In this document: in pieces, positions 23,560 through 35,840 of the stretch
How positions within the stretch are numbered: position 1 is the stretch's first letter
Layout of the letters: each line of letters begins with the position of its first letter
Origin: Muscardinus avellanarius
Lineage: Eukaryota; Chordata; Mammalia; Rodentia; Gliridae
NCBI GenBank assembly: GCA_963383645.1
Contig: OY726560.1
Location: forward strand, 84,788,593-84,852,592
Length of the DNA stretch: 64,000 bases
Direction: 5' to 3'
Notes under the pieces: model-generated
Told to the model about the DNA's origin: nothing
Databases searched by the model: none
Seen by the model: only the letters and a program-made list of their open reading frames with translations
Program-made: the position numbers and the translations under genes

Positions 23560-25770
23560 ACTTCCTGTGGCCAGATGTAGTGTCAGGCTGTACATGCACT
23601 AACTCATTCGAAATAGGTGCTGTTTTGACTCTGTTTTATAGGTGAGAAAACTGAGCATTAGCAAGAGTAAGGAACTCACCCAAATTATCTAACTGAGGGC
23701 TGCATCCTCCACCAGTGGATCTCAGAACAAGATCTTGGTTGTTTGTGTAAAATTTCAGAACTGAAAAAGGTGGTCCTAAATCTTTCCCTTTAGGAGTCCT
23801 GAATGAATTAAAAATGATTTCTATGCTTTACTTTAAAGGAATCTTGTACTATTTGCATCAAGTAGTGATTCTTTGTGCTTTGAGCAATTTTATTATTTTT
23901 TAAGTGAACACACTTATTGCTCTATTTTGATGGAATTGGGATACACTTTGGAAAGCACGCTATACTTTGCACAAACTGTCATGTGCCTAATCTCTACCTC
24001 GGCTCGTGGCAGCATTATTTATTTTTTGAACAAAGCATCAGTAAGTGAAAGTGCTGTAAAATCATTCTCAATAAACTAAAGCACTTAAAAAATAATTTTC
24101 TCAACTTCAGAGAGGTCCAGCATACCAAATACAAGATGAGCAATTAATAGTCATTGTTTGAATGGTCCTGAAATGATCAGAGACTCCCATGAGGGAGACA
24201 TTTGAAGTGGCCACATTTAGTACCAGGTGTTTGAGTAAAGGGTGTTATTTGTCTTGAGATGTAATTGGGGTCAGCTATGCCATAAAGAGGTTTAAACTTT
24301 ATGTCTCGGCTATTATTACTGGGCCAACCCCAACTCCTTTCATCAGAGTCTGGCTCTATTACCATCACTAACAATCGTTCGCTAACTGGGAGTTATCAAT
24401 AAGATTATAGCCATTGTCAGAATTTGTTAGTCAAGAATTACCGACTCAGCATTTGAAGCCCAACAGCTGCAGGGTGCATGTCATTCAGCAGGGCTCCTAA
24501 CAATACAGCCTCTGTGTGTGAATTAAAGTAACATGTAAGTGTACGTATGTTAAATTCTGTACAGACACACAACAACTTTTTATGGGTTTCTAAGGAACCG
24601 TTCAGCTAAATTTGGAGACAGAAATCCCTTTATCAATGGGAACTGTGTGAACTGGTTGGAATCTTCTGCTAAAAAATAAACTGTGAAGAAAAGAAATCTT
24701 ACGTTCAAAACCTTGATTTTACAAATAACTTTATTATTAAAATACATGGATTACTTCTCTATATTTGAATATAACACATGCACAAGTTATATGGAAATGG
24801 TGACCATGGTCAGAGATCTGAAATAGAATAGTTATAAAGTCTGAGTATATTTTTTGAAGAAAATAGCATGCACTTGATTCAATATTTCCCCTTGCCCCAA
24901 TACTTTTTTGGTTGACATTACACTTTTTTTGTATTCTAGCATGACACAAAGACTCTGCATATATTGATTGCACATCATTTTAGTGTATGAAGTGTAATTG
25001 TTATGATAGATCCTCTTACTAATATGGGCCATTTTTAAAAATTTGCCTAAACTCTTATATTTTATGAATTCCTGTTATGGAAAACTCTCTTTTTAGCTAA
25101 GATTATTTTAATGGTACTCACTTTAAACTAACTCTTTGCCATCTGTTCTTTCTTTTATTCTAAATGCTAAAAGAAATTAATTTAAATGCTTCATAAAAGA
25201 GCTATTTTATGTTTTTAACATCGCTGTCTGTGTCTTGACTCTCAGTCTAAATGTATGCCTGTGATTGCCAAAAACATCTGGAATAAAGCAGCTGTCTTTT
25301 GACTTCTGATTTGGAACACTTCCCAGGGAAGACAAGAAATCACTTTAAATGGAGGTATTACAGACAGACACACTCCCTTGTTCTTTCCTGCCTAGTGTAC
25401 TGTTATTAGTGGGCTAGTAATTTAATTTAATATAAAGTTACCAAGGTTTTATAAATAACTTGAGCTTTTACACTCTAGGAAAGTTTTCTTCTCCTCAGTA
25501 TTTTCTAAAATATTAAAACTTGAAAATGTTATTGACTGATTGATTTCCTTTGCTTTTTGGCTGCACCTGAAGAAACACTGTTTCTGAAGCATATGGAATA
25601 GTGCTGTCAGAGGATGGGGACTGTCATGACCACAGGAGGAAATTTTACATGCCTGTTAAATTGCAAAGGAAGGAGGGTGTGTGAAGCCTCACATAACACT
25701 TGACAGTGCTAACAAGGCATCATTGGAGAAAGGTCTTTTCAGGAGGCAACAATGGCCATAAAGACCCAAG
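23560..25770. promoter_or_regulatory. Repeat-free AT-rich block, possible regulatory DNA
   Basis: Over 2 kb has no SINE, L1 or microsatellite. Open frames are short. The part 24,240-24,560 has Sox-type AACAAT words, an E-box CAGCTG and a GC content different from its flanks. Lack of insertions can mean constraint, but conservation was not tested. Confidence 0.3.
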
Positions 25771-25774
25771 GAAC

Positions 25775-25806
25775 TTTCTCTCACTCTCGCTCTCGCTCTC
25801 ACTCTC
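25775..25806. repeat. CT-rich hexamer microsatellite at a SINE tail
   Basis: Variant CTCTCG and CTCTCA units abut the reverse SINE that follows. Confidence 0.85.
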
Positions 25807-25997
25807 CTACTGGTGAATGAACTCAGGGACATTCTGCTTCCCAGCTACCCCCATATTTTATTTTATTTTTAAAACTGGAAACAAGGTCACACTAAGTTAC
25901 TGAGAGTCTTACTAAGTTACTAAGGCTGGCCATGAGCTATTCTTCTGTCTGAGCTCCCCAAGTACTAGGATTACGACGTGTGCCACCGTGTCCAGCT
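25807..25997 (-). mobile_element. Old B1-dID SINE, reverse
   Basis: A diverged ID-like half (ctactggtgaatgaactcag) and a left half ending gtgccaccgtgtccagct. Confidence 0.82.
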
Positions 25998-26615
25998 AGG
26001 ATGGCATCTCTGAGGTCTGGGAATTCCCACAGAATTCCGAGGTGCTTGGTGGCATTCACTGCAGTGCACAGTTGAGACCTGGTGCTCCCACCTCCTCACC
26101 TACACTTGGGCTTAACTCTAGGCTCTTCCTGGAAAAAGGGAGCTGGCCTCAGATGAAATAAATGCTACCAGGCCAACAGGCGTGGGGTGGGGGCTTTTAT
26201 TAAAGGCTTTGGATAATAGGAGGATAGTCGATTGATGCGACATGCACAGAAGGAAAGGCATTTCATTTTATAAGAAAATTAAATGCCTATTAAATGATAA
26301 GCATTATTGCTTTAAAGTGAACAGGGAATTTGATATTGTGTTCAAAAGTAGAACAAATCTTTTGATTAAAATATCATATTTTATTAAGTATGGAATGGAC
26401 AGTGAAAAGCAGAGAGTTTTGGAGAAAAAAAAGTCAGAAAAGACCTAGGGAAAGGAGAAGGAGAAACAGGAAGCCTTGGGAGAAGCTGGGGGCCAGGGCT
26501 GGGGAGGGAAGAAGGCCATTTTAAGTGATTGGTTGTTTGGTTGTTTGGTCCTTCTTTTCCTTTCTTTCAGCACTGTAAGACTTGTCTACCTGGGCTTTGG
26601 ATTTAGTGATTGTTC
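25998..26615. other. No gene seen; single-copy DNA
   Basis: A 68-codon Lys-rich frame at 26,242-26,448 is AT-driven and unrecognised. Confidence 0.5.
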
Positions 26616-26617
26616 TC

Positions 26618-26823
26618 ACTCTTTTTTTGGTACTGTAGATGGAACTCAGGGCTACTCTAGCTCCAAGCTACATCCTGCCCTATTTTTTATTCTTTATTTT
26701 GAAACAGTGTCTCACTGAGTTGTAAAGGCCCTCATTAAGTAGCTGAGGCTGGCCACGAACTTGAATCCGCCTGTCTCAGCCTCCCGAATGCTGGGATTGC
26801 AAACGTGCGCCACCATGCCCAAC
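26618..26823 (-). mobile_element. B1-dID SINE, reverse
   Basis: The ID-like half (tactgtagatggaactcagg), linker and left half ending caccatgcccaac belong to the common subfamily. It abuts the L1 fragment that follows. Confidence 0.9.
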
Positions 26824-26829
26824 TAATAA

Positions 26830-27347
26830 AACTCCATTTTGTGTATTATCTATATGTGTATATATATATATCACATTTTCTTTATCCATTCATTTTTATC
26901 CATTCATCCACAGACACCTAGGCTGGTTTTATAACATGGCTATTATGAATTGTGCTGCTATAAATATAGGCGTGCATGCAACTCTAAAGTAGGCTGACTC
27001 TTTGGGGTAAATATTGAAGAGTGGTACAGCTAGATTATATGACAGCTCTGATTTTAGTTTTTTGAAGAACCACCATAGTGATTTCCATCGTGGCTATGAA
27101 ATTTATATTCTCACCAATGGTGGGTAAGGGCTCCTTTTTTCTGGCACCCTCACCAGCATGTATTATTGTTTGTGTTCTTGATGATTGCCATTCTGGCTGG
27201 AATGAGACAACAGCTCAGTATACTTCAGATTTGCATTTCCCTGATGGCCAATGATGTTGAACATTTTTTCAAATGATTGTTGGCCATTTGTATTTCCTCT
27301 TCTTTTGAGGAGAGTCTGTCAGTTCATTTGTCAACTTACTGATTGCG

Positions 27348-27384
<37 letters not shown>

Positions 27385-28360
27385 AGAGTTGAGGTTTTTT
27401 TTAGTTCTTTATATATTCAGGATATTAATCCTTTGTCAGAAGAGTAGCTGTCAAAGACTTTATCCCATTCTGTAGGCTATCTCTTTACACCATTGGGCAG
27501 ATACTTTTTAATTTGTTGCATTTCTACTTATTGATTCTTGGGTTTATTTCCTTAACTGTAGGTATCCCACTCAGAAAGTATTGCTTGTTCCTACATATTG
27601 GGGTGTTTTCTCCAGGCTTTCTTCTCACAATTGCAAAGTTTCTGGCCTTCATCTTAGGCCTTTGATCCACTTTAAGTTGAGTTTTGTACAGGGTAAGAAA
27701 TAGGAATATACTTCCAATCCTCTACATATGTGCATCTAGTGTTTCAGCATCATTTTTAAGAGGCTGTCTTTTCAGCAATGTACATTTTTATCATATTTTT
27801 GTCAAGATGTCACTGTAGCTGTATTGCTTTGTCTCTATTCTATTTTCTATTCCATTCCATTTTATTATTATTTTCTATTCTATTCTACCCTACTGATCTA
27901 TGTGTCTGTGTTTATGGCAGTACCGTGGATCTGCTACTTTGCTTCTGTATCATAATATGAAATAGGGTATTCTTATACCTCCAACATTTCTCTTTATGTT
28001 TGGGATTATTTTGATTATTATGGGTTGTTGTTCTTACATATGAGTTGTAGAACTGTTTTTTTCTAATTCTGTGAAGAATGTTTTTGAAATTCTGATGGGG
28101 ATAACATTGAATTTATAGACCACTTTTGGTAATATGGCCATTTTTATGACCTTAACATGGAGAGCCCTTTTCATCTTCCAGTATAGCCTTCGATTTCTTT
28201 CCTTGGTGTTCTATAATTTTTATTGTAGAAGTCTTTGACTTCCTTGGTTAGGTTTATTCCTAAATATTTTTAAAGCTAATGTGAATAGAATTGTTTTCCT
28301 GGTTTTTTTTTTTTGCTTAGTGATAAATCCCATTTTCTATTGATTTACCATGTAAAACTG
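26830..28360 (-). mobile_element. L1 ORF2 fragment, reverse, part of the inverted compound repeat
   Basis: The reverse complement of the last part of L1 ORF2. Landmarks are tttgaagaaccaccatagtg, ctttatatattcaggatatt, gattcttgggtttatttcc and the T-run at about 28,304. A (TG)n lies inside at 27,351-27,381. The frames are broken. The section 27,510-28,360 matches 63,160-64,000 in inverted orientation at high identity. Confidence 0.88.
27351..27381. repeat. (TG)n microsatellite within L1
   Basis: About fifteen TG units lie inside the reverse L1 fragment. Confidence 0.93.
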
Positions 28361-28918
28361 GATGTGAAGGCAAAATAAAATCACACCCATGAGAACACTA
28401 ATTTTGCATGTTTAAGGAAAATGAAAAAAATTGTATGAATCGTTACTAATACTTTTTAGTATAATCCACACCTCCACCCATATATACATATGTTGTTCTG
28501 GGTCTTCTCACAGAGTCATTGGCTACAGCCCAAAGACTCTGAATGTAAATCTCATTTTTCTGCTCACAGGTCTTCAACAAATCCATCACCGTGTGGTGTG
28601 TTCTCTACCAGAATGTATCAGAGGCACCACTTCCTTCCCCCAGGCTCAGCAAAGAGCATTTGGTCTCTCTAGAAACAGGGGAGCTCTCTTCCCCCCATGT
28701 CCCCTCAGGAAAGTCTGCCAATACAACCCATCAAATTGTTCTTTTGTGGGTAAGTCCCATCTATACCCCAATTTTCTAAAAAAAAAAAAATCATAATGTC
28801 ATTAGTAAATTTTCACAATATAGGTTTTACCCTAATGTATTCTTGAGGAAAGAGGGTGGGAGTACATAGTAAGCCTCGGGATACAGGGGGAAATATCCAA
28901 AATCGTCTTCAGTCTCAT
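28360..28918 (-). repeat. Unidentified segment fused to L1, inverted-repeat arm 1
   Basis: About 560 bp joined to the truncated 5' side of the reverse L1. It matches 62,584-63,200 in inverted orientation with only a few differences per 100 bases. It contains a 121-codon frame (28,431-28,796, plus) and related overlapping frames. In the other copy the corresponding frame is 61 codons, so it is not maintained at full length. It is not an L1 ORF2 sequence I recognise. It could be an L1 5' leader piece, a captured transcript or flanking DNA copied with the L1. Confidence 0.8.
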
Positions 28919-28937
28919 CTCTCCTTATATTATACAT

Positions 28938-29029
28938 CTCAGCTGCTGAGGCTGTCCTTGACTGTGCACTCTTCCTATATTAGCCTCCCAAGTACTAGGA
29001 TCACAGGCATGTGCCACTAGGCCCAGCTG
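28938..29029 (-). mobile_element. SINE left-half fragment, reverse
   Basis: Only the left monomer end remains (tagcctcccaagtactaggat to tgtgccactaggcccagct). Confidence 0.75.
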
Positions 29030-29465
29030 TGTTTGTTTTTCTTTTTATGAAGAACTGGAACTCTGACATTTTATTTTAGCTTAAGAATCTCAAAGTCAGG
29101 TCTACTGCTTTGCACTGTGGTGCAAGCATAGAATTCAATTTTGACCCTTTAAACTGGGAGAGAGATTTTGATTCAACTTTATGTTGGATTAGCTGCTGTG
29201 CACAAAGGCAGATAATTAAGTTCAGAGGCACAAGTTTTAGATACTGATTTTTGTTGTCTGAGATACCAAAATATTATGGAATTTTGACACCATCATATTT
29301 GGATGTTAGTGTTTTATTAGAGATTGACAGTTTTTATTTCTACCTTTTTATTCACAGTTTCAATATTATTTGAGAAAGGAAAACTCCTCTCAGTTTAATA
29401 ACACAGTGTGAACTTGTTAAATTCATAAAATGCTATGCATATGTGAAACACTATACAGAGTAGGT
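29030..29465. other. No gene seen; single-copy DNA
   Basis: AT-rich. Nothing was recognised. Confidence 0.5.
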
Positions 29466-29672
29466 TTTTTTTGGTACTGGTGATGGAACCCAGAAGAATT
29501 CTACCTTAGAATTACAATCCCAGCACTATTGTTTTATTCTTTATTTTGAAAAAGGGTCTCAATGAGTTGCAAAGGGCCTCACTCAGTAGTAGCTGAGGCT
29601 GTCCACAAACCTGATCCTCCTGTTTCAGCCTCCTAAATGCTGGGATTACAAGTGTGTGCCACCATGCTCAGT
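29466..29672 (-). mobile_element. B1-dID SINE, reverse
   Basis: ID-like half (ttggtactggtgatggaacc) and common-subfamily left half (gagttgcaaagggcctcact). Confidence 0.89.
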
Positions 29673-30618
29673 TTATACATAGTAGTTTTGCTTCTTGTTT
29701 TCTTCTTAAGAACTGAGAAGTTCTTAGTTCTGTCTGATAATAGCTTTTTGGCAAACTGTGTCTCCATCTAGTGATACAAATAATTATTCTTTAAAGAACA
29801 CCCTGAAAGAAATATGTACTCAAATCCAGAGAAAAGCATATTTTTGAAAAACACAGTTAGTACCTGGTCCCTGGCATTCCTGGCTGCTGTGCAGATGCTG
29901 TTTTTTATGATGGTCTTCAGTCAAGTGTTCTTCTCTATGAGCATGTTCACTGTAGAAAACTTTTTATAAAGCATAGCTCTCTTAGCATATGTCATTTCTT
30001 TAAATAAAAAGATAGGCAATCTACTTGTTAATTGCTGTAGTGAATGTAGGGACATCTTGCAGGCCCCTGGACTTCAAAGGATAGATACTCACTGAGTGCC
30101 CCGGCCCACAGACCAGCTGAGCACCCAGATTCATGTCCTGTGCTTCAGATCCAAAATAAATAAATAAATAATAATAAATAAGTAAGCAAAATGAACAAAA
30201 GTGCAAGTTAAGCAGGGCTTCACCAGTGTGTTACAATTACAGAGGTGAGTCCCACTCATTCTCCTCTGTCCCTTCGTCCATCATCCTGAAGACTCACTCA
30301 CTACAGTTGAATGCAAGAGCCACTCAGGTGGATAAGACACGGCCCTTGCCTGTAAGTGCTGTCACCCCAAGAGCATGTCCCCAGGCAGCTCCCCAAATCC
30401 CTGACCTCAGCACTCGATGTTTCTACCTGGAGCATTGATTTTGGAGTCCTGTTACAGCCTCCCTAAGGCTTGGCAAACTCCGAGGTAAAGCGCATCTGCA
30501 CTGAAGGGGGTGAGGGGGGAGGCTGCAGAGACCCCCAAATTTGCCACAAGCAGACATGCTGGCCCAGGCTGTTTCTAATCAAATATGTTTCAGAAAACCT
30601 GGGTCTGATGCTTTGTTG
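29673..30618. other. No gene seen; single-copy DNA
   Basis: A short (AAAT)n lies at 30,155-30,180. Frames at 30,021-30,438 are unsupported. Confidence 0.5.
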
Positions 30619-30762
30619 TTGTTGGTACTAGAGATTGAACCAAGGAGCTACATCCCCTGCCCTATTTTATTTTTTATTTTTAAACAGAGTCTCGCCAAGT
30701 TGCTGAGGGTCTAAGTTGCTGAGGCTGGCCTTGAACTTCTTGTCTCAGCTTCCCTAAGTTGG
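30619..30762 (-). mobile_element. Partial SINE, reverse
   Basis: ID-like half (ttggtactagagattgaacc) and a truncated left half that stops near 30,762. Confidence 0.8.
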
Positions 30763-31180
30763 CTGCGGTGGAGGCCGCTGTGCTGTGAGAGGGTAAAGTA
30801 GGGAGGGGAGTGGTCTCAGCAGCCCTGCAGTCCAAATACTCCTGGTACTTCTGGGCGCCACACAGCCAGCCCTCAAAGGCGGAGGAGCCTGTCAGCGCCC
30901 ACAGAAGGCTTGCTTTCCAGGGTGCTGCTTACAAACAAAATCAGGAGGCGGTAAATTAAAATCCTACGCAAAAGTAGCAGTTAGCATTTGGTTGGGATCC
31001 TGGTGCCCTCCAGCAGCTTCCAACACAGGACTCTGAGCTTTCCCCTCCTGCCACCCTTTTATAGATGGCCTGGAGCAGAGTTACATTTGGAAGTAGTGTT
31101 AAATGTGTCATGTTTATCATTTTCAAGGGCTGTGTGGCTAGGGATCTGCAGACACAGAATCAGTGGTATATGTATGTAAC
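30763..31180. other. No gene seen; single-copy DNA
   Basis: GC-richer at 30,765-30,910 and AT-rich after. No feature was recognised. Confidence 0.5.
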
Positions 31181-31738
31181 TGCATCTAGATGTTTCTCAT
31201 CCATTATTCCTACCTATCTAGATTTATTTTAAGGAACTGGCTCAGCAGATGGCGAGGGCTAGAAAGTCTGGTACCTGCAGGCTGGGGGGTGGGCTGGAGA
31301 TCCTGCCAAATGCTGGTGTTGGGCAGAATCCCCTCAGTATGTGCCCGTCTGGTATTCACCCGTCTGGTATTCACATTTTCCCTCCTTCCCTCACTTCCTC
31401 TGGGGATTGATCCAGGGAGCTCTACCAGGGAGGTACAGCCCAGCCCTTTTAAGACAGGGTCTTGCCACCTTGATGAGGCTGATCTGAAACTTGAGATCCT
31501 CCTGCCTCAGCCTCTGAGTTGCTGAGCTTTCAGGCCTGTGCCACTACACCCAGCCACACTTTTGTTCCTTCTAGGGCACCTGTTACATTGGATTAGGTCC
31601 CGCCTTCATGACTTTATTTTAGCTTAATTAGCGGCAAAAATTCTGTCTCCAAATATGGTCATACTTGGAGGTACTGGCAATAGAACTTCCACAGATGAAT
31701 TCTGAGGAGACAATATCTGGCCCACAACACAGGCACAC
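31181..31738. mobile_element. Mammal-wide LTR-like repeat, split by a SINE
   Basis: The part after the SINE (31,565-31,738) has acctgttacattggattagg, tctgtctccaaatatggtca and a terminal acaatatctggcccacaac. This resembles the 3' part of common ERVL-type LTR repeats. The part before the SINE is less certain. Confidence 0.4.
31378..31557 (-). mobile_element. Old SINE, reverse
   Basis: A diverged ID-like half (ctggggattgatccaggg) and left half (gcctgtgccactacaccc). Confidence 0.8.
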
Positions 31739-31769
31739 AAATTATTTTTGTTTTTAAAAAATGATATAT

Positions 31770-31972
31770 AGGCCGGGTGTGGTGGCTACACTTGTAATCC
31801 CAGCATTTGGGAGGTGGAGACTGAAGGATCACAGCTCGTGGCCTCAGCTATGCCCTTTGCAACTCAGTGAGACCCTGTTTCAACAAAATAAAAAGACTAA
31901 AAATTAGGACCAGGGGTGCAGCTTGGAGGTAGAATGCCCCTGGGTTCCATCCCCAGTATAGCAAAAAAAAAA
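31770..31972 (+). mobile_element. B1-dID SINE
   Basis: Starts ggccgggtgtggtggctac. The right half is ggaccaggggtgcagcttgg, ending tccccagtatagc and an A-tail. Confidence 0.9.
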
Positions 31973-31977
31973 AAAAT

Positions 31978-32685
31978 GTATAAGTACAATGCACTAATAT
32001 ATTTAAAAAAATCTAGTAACCTCTTAGATGAAAAACTGGATGACTCTAAGTCAAAAGTAGGAGATTAGACTTCACATTGTCCTCAATTGTACTCTTTGAG
32101 TTTGTTTTCCATGTCCTTGCAATATATTTAAAATGAAAAAAATTCATAATTGTTAAAAATAAAATTCAATTCTCAAGAAAAAATAATGTATAAGAAAATT
32201 ATAGTGACTCCTCACATTGGTTTTAGGGTGGCCTAATACCTGTGTCTGTATTGTGTTAAGGACTTTGCAATAACCAACTGATTTGATGATCTGTTACTAG
32301 TTAGGATCATTATTATGTCCAGTCTGGAGAAGCTGAAGGGGAAGGAAGGGAGCCTCTCCTCTGCTGAGCCCCATGGGCAGCCAGCCAGCAGGCCACACCA
32401 GGAGCTGTGGAGCAAGTCTCTTCAGGGATGCTTCTCAATGTCCAATGTCTTTGGAGCCCTCATTGAATGCAGGTTCCTGGGTTCAGCACCAGACTTACTG
32501 AATTCAAATATATTGGCAATTGAGGATGACAGGGACAATCTATATTTATAATGAGAACCCTATATTTTTAATGAGTGATCTTACTGCTGGGCAAAATTGG
32601 AGAGTACTAGAATTATTTTGTCATGTTCATCTTACTCTGCTTCTCTCTGTTCCTGATCCCAATGTTCAATAGCCTTCATTATTTC
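31978..32685. other. No gene seen; single-copy DNA
   Basis: AT-rich to 32,220. A 78-codon frame at 32,315-32,551 is unrecognised. Confidence 0.5.
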
Positions 32686-32897
32686 TTTTGGGGGTGGATA
32701 CTGGGGACGGAACCCAGGGGCATTCTACCTTTGAGCTATACCCCCAGCCCTATTTTTTAGTCTTTTTATTTTTGAAATAGGGTCTTACTGAGTTGCGAAG
32801 GGTTTCGCTAAGTAGCTGAGGCTGTCGGCTAACCACGATCCTATGGTCTCGGCCTCCTGAATGCTGGGATTACAAGCGTGTACCACCACGACTGGCA
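32686..32897 (-). mobile_element. B1-dID SINE, reverse
   Basis: Common subfamily. The flanking words atagccttcattat and atggccttcactat are a diverged target duplication. Confidence 0.91.
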
Positions 32898-33640
32898 TGG
32901 CCTTCACTATCTTATGAGTGAACTTTTGGGAATTTATTCATTCATTTAACTAATTTTCATCAAGCAATGTTGCTAGGCTTTGTGGGTTTTTACAAGGCGA
33001 AATCAGATGTGAAATCTCTCTTCAAAGACCATATAATATTATGTTGATATTAAAAGGTTTCAAAATGTTTTCAAATGAGAAATATCTGTACTTTATTCTA
33101 TTTTTAAATACTCTATCTTTCATAAATGGAAGTGCTTCTTTTATTTCCTATTCAGGAATGGCTCTATAGTATATTTTAGTCAACTCTTAATTTTCTGGTA
33201 GGGAGGTGAATAACATGTATTATTACCTATAAATAATCAAGACTATGTTTCTGAGAGAGAATAGTAAAACAAAAATGTAGGCCAGCTGCTGCTATTGTTA
33301 GGGCTTTGTATTGCTCTTGGGTTTTGTGAGTGTACTGAAGTGTGCAGGTGTGCGCATGTTTGTGGTCCAGATAAAAATGTTAAACCTATCATTAAAGCAG
33401 TTCTTTTCAAAAACCCACATCATTCTTTTTATGATGAGTCAAAATGATTTCACCAGTTCCTAATGTCCTTCCTCCAAAAATTTGGTGGGAGGGATGTGGC
33501 TCTACATCCCTTCTGCCCTTTACCTCTGGGTGTCTTGCTGTTGGAGGTGGTCCTGGGGCACAGATTCACATGGCAGTGTGCCAGGTCTACTCCTATACAT
33601 GGGGGAATTGTTTGGGCTGTTGACAATGCTACTCCTGAGG
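32898..33640. other. No gene seen; single-copy DNA
   Basis: AT-rich with no recognised repeat. Confidence 0.5.
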
Positions 33641-34001
33641 ATCCGAGAGCTAAGCTTTCTGTGGTTATGGGGTATATTACAGAGTCTAATGACAGAAGCC
33701 TGAGGTAGACTGATTTACAGAAAGAAAGATGGGTTTTGACTCAGTTCTGATGCTTCTGTCCCTGGTCTCTGGGTGTAGAAAGGCAGCGCATCACAGTGGG
33801 AACACGAGGTGCAGAGGGTCCACTCACCATGGCGGCTGGCAAAAGAAGGGGGGTGGAAAGAGATGCAATTGGGGTTCCAATATCTCCCTTAAGGGCGTAC
33901 CTCCAGCAACCCAACTTCGTTGCACTAGACTTCACTATTTAAACATTCTGCCACTCTCCACATGCTGGTGGCTAAGACTTTAAGTCTTGGGCTTTTGGGG
34001 G
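33641..34001 (+). mobile_element. Unclassified rodent repeat, diverged copy
   Basis: The tgggttttgactcagttctga and cctggtctctgggtgtag blocks echo the middle of the copies at 11,155 and 20,672. Its 3' end is cut by a young SINE. Confidence 0.4.
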
Positions 34002-34015
34002 GACATTTAACATTT

Positions 34016-34199
34016 TTTTGGTGGTACTGGGGTTCGTGGAAACCCTTCTACCTCCCGGCTACACTCCCAGACCTATTTGTATACTTTTTTATTTGGAAAC
34101 AGGGTCTCCTAAGCTAGCGCGGCTGGCTTCGAAACTGCTCGATCCTCCTGTCTCCGCCTCCCAAGCGTGGGGATTACAAGCGTGCACCACCACGCTGGT
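34016..34199 (-). mobile_element. Young-subfamily B1-dID SINE, reverse, with target duplication
   Basis: Marks are tactggggttcgtggaaacc and ctaagctagcgcggctggc. The perfect direct repeat GACATTTAACATTT lies at 34,002-34,015 and 34,200-34,213. Confidence 0.95.
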
Positions 34200-34424
34200 G
34201 ACATTTAACATTTAAGCTAATAACAGAGACTTTTCATAGAATTGGGGTGAGTCCTGTCCCAGGACTGGTCTTTATAGACGGTCTGGTATAGAAGTGGACA
34301 CAGGACATGGAACCAGTGGGCAAATTTTGTATTGAATCAAGACTAATTAAGGGTTTTGTTTTAAACTTTATTTAATTGAGAATGGTCTTTTAAAGTCATA
34401 TTTATCACTCAAATCACTCAAGTC

Positions 34425-34795
34425 ACCTTGCTAGTTGGTGGCTGTTGGCTCTTGACTGTCCCCCAGAAAAACTTCTATGTTGGGATGTAGAAGTGTAATG
34501 GGTTAATAATTTGGATGGACTTACTGGGTGGTGACTGTATGCAGGCAGGGTGTAGCTGGAGGACATGGGTCTCAGGGAGCCATGGCTACCCTGCCCCTTC
34601 TTCTCTCTCTCTTCCTTCCAGCTGTCATAAGCTGCGCAGCTTTCCTTCACCATATCCCGCTGCCAGGAGTTTTCTGCCTTGAGTAGCTATAGTTGAACCT
34701 CAGAAGCTGTGAGTCAGAATAAACTTTTACTCTTCAAAGTTGTTCTTATTGGATATTTTAGTCATAGTGACAAAAATCTAACTAAAACAGTGGCA
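34425..34795 (+). mobile_element. MaLR-type LTR-like repeat
   Basis: The end gaatcagaataaac-type block (gtgagtcagaataaactttt), then ttcttattggatattttagt and aatctaactaaaacag, resembles the 3' end of MaLR-type LTRs. A similar ggtgtagctggagg block recurs at 35,769. Confidence 0.5.
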
Positions 34796-34934
34796 AAGGA
34801 TCCAGAACTCTTCCTCTGAGCCATAGAAGGCTCTTCTCATCACACCACAAGATCAGCACTGACTTCCCGCTAAGGACTGGGCTATTACCCACCTCTAAAG
34901 GTATAAAGGGAAAGTGAATGATTTAGGCTTAACT

Positions 34935-34936
<2 letters not shown>

Positions 34937-34975
<39 letters not shown>

Positions 34976-34977
34976 AA
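34937..34977. repeat. (CAA)n microsatellite
   Basis: About thirteen CAA units. Confidence 0.95.
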
Positions 34978-35408
34978 CAGCAAGAAAATAGCTACATAAA
35001 ATCTTTTCTATTGATGCTATTCATCAGTTTGATTTATCCGTGGGCTGGCTATAACTAAAATATGACATATTTGCTTTTAGTCATAGTTTCAAGATCTTGA
35101 ATGAAAATTTTAACTTGTCACTCAGGATGACTGAAGTAGACTTCTAAAAAGACCATTAATAAGAGAGATTAAAAAGAAAAAACCAGATACTTTGGAAAAC
35201 TAAAAAAAAATTTTTAATGAAATGATGTCGTAGACTGATTAGGAGGCTCTTTCTCAAGAGAAAAATGTAGATATTCACTTCACTATAGAAGAGTGCCATG
35301 GAGTGAAGGCCAGAAGGACAGCTCAGGTTTGTTAATGTGCTGTGTATAGATGAAAAAGTTTGTGATCTGTGTTACTTATGAATCTCAGCTATCTTAAAAT
35401 ATTCTGTC
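34978..35408. other. No gene seen; AT-rich DNA
   Basis: No repeat or coding feature was recognised. Confidence 0.5.
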
Positions 35409-35413
35409 CTTGA

Positions 35414-35612
35414 GCCGGGCCTGGTGGCACATGCTTGTAATCCCCATGCTTGGGAGGCGGAGACAGGAGGATGGTGCAGGTTCAAAGCCAGTCTTGCTGG
35501 TTTAAGAGACCCTATTTCCAAATAAAAAAATATATTAAAAAAATAGGTCTGGCAGTGTAGCCCAGAGGTAGAAGGGCTTCCTGGAACCCCAGTACCAATA
35601 TATATATATATA
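35414..35612 (+). mobile_element. Young-type B1-dID SINE with (AT)n tail
   Basis: Left half gccgggcctggtggcacatg, right half gtctggcagtgtagcccag, and a tail turned into (AT)n at 35,598-35,612. Flanks attctgtccttga and tttctgtccttga are the target duplication. Confidence 0.93.
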
Positions 35613-35679
35613 TTTTCTGTCCTTGAAGGGATTATTGACAAAAACATGTAAATAAATATAGATGAGGCCATCATAGTTG

Positions 35680-35840
35680 GAGCTATGGGGCTAGGAGGCT
35701 GGGAGGCTAGGATGTTAGGGGTTTAGGGAGTAGGGAGTTAGGGGGACCAGGGGCTACCAAGATGGTGGAGGGTGTAGCTGGAGGCCCATGTATCCGGGGC
35801 TGGGGGCTCCATTGCCCACCTGTGGCCAGCCCCCTCATAC
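35680..35840 (+). repeat. G-rich TAGGG tract and LTR remnant
   Basis: Begins as irregular GGCTAGGAG units and becomes TTAGGG-like units at 35,715-35,745 with four G-runs of three or more. It then continues with a block resembling the LTR at 34,425. Confidence 0.6.

Noticed and set aside
28431..28796. 121-codon frame in the inverted-repeat arm as a gene
   Set aside because: The other copy keeps only 61 codons, so the longer frame is not maintained.
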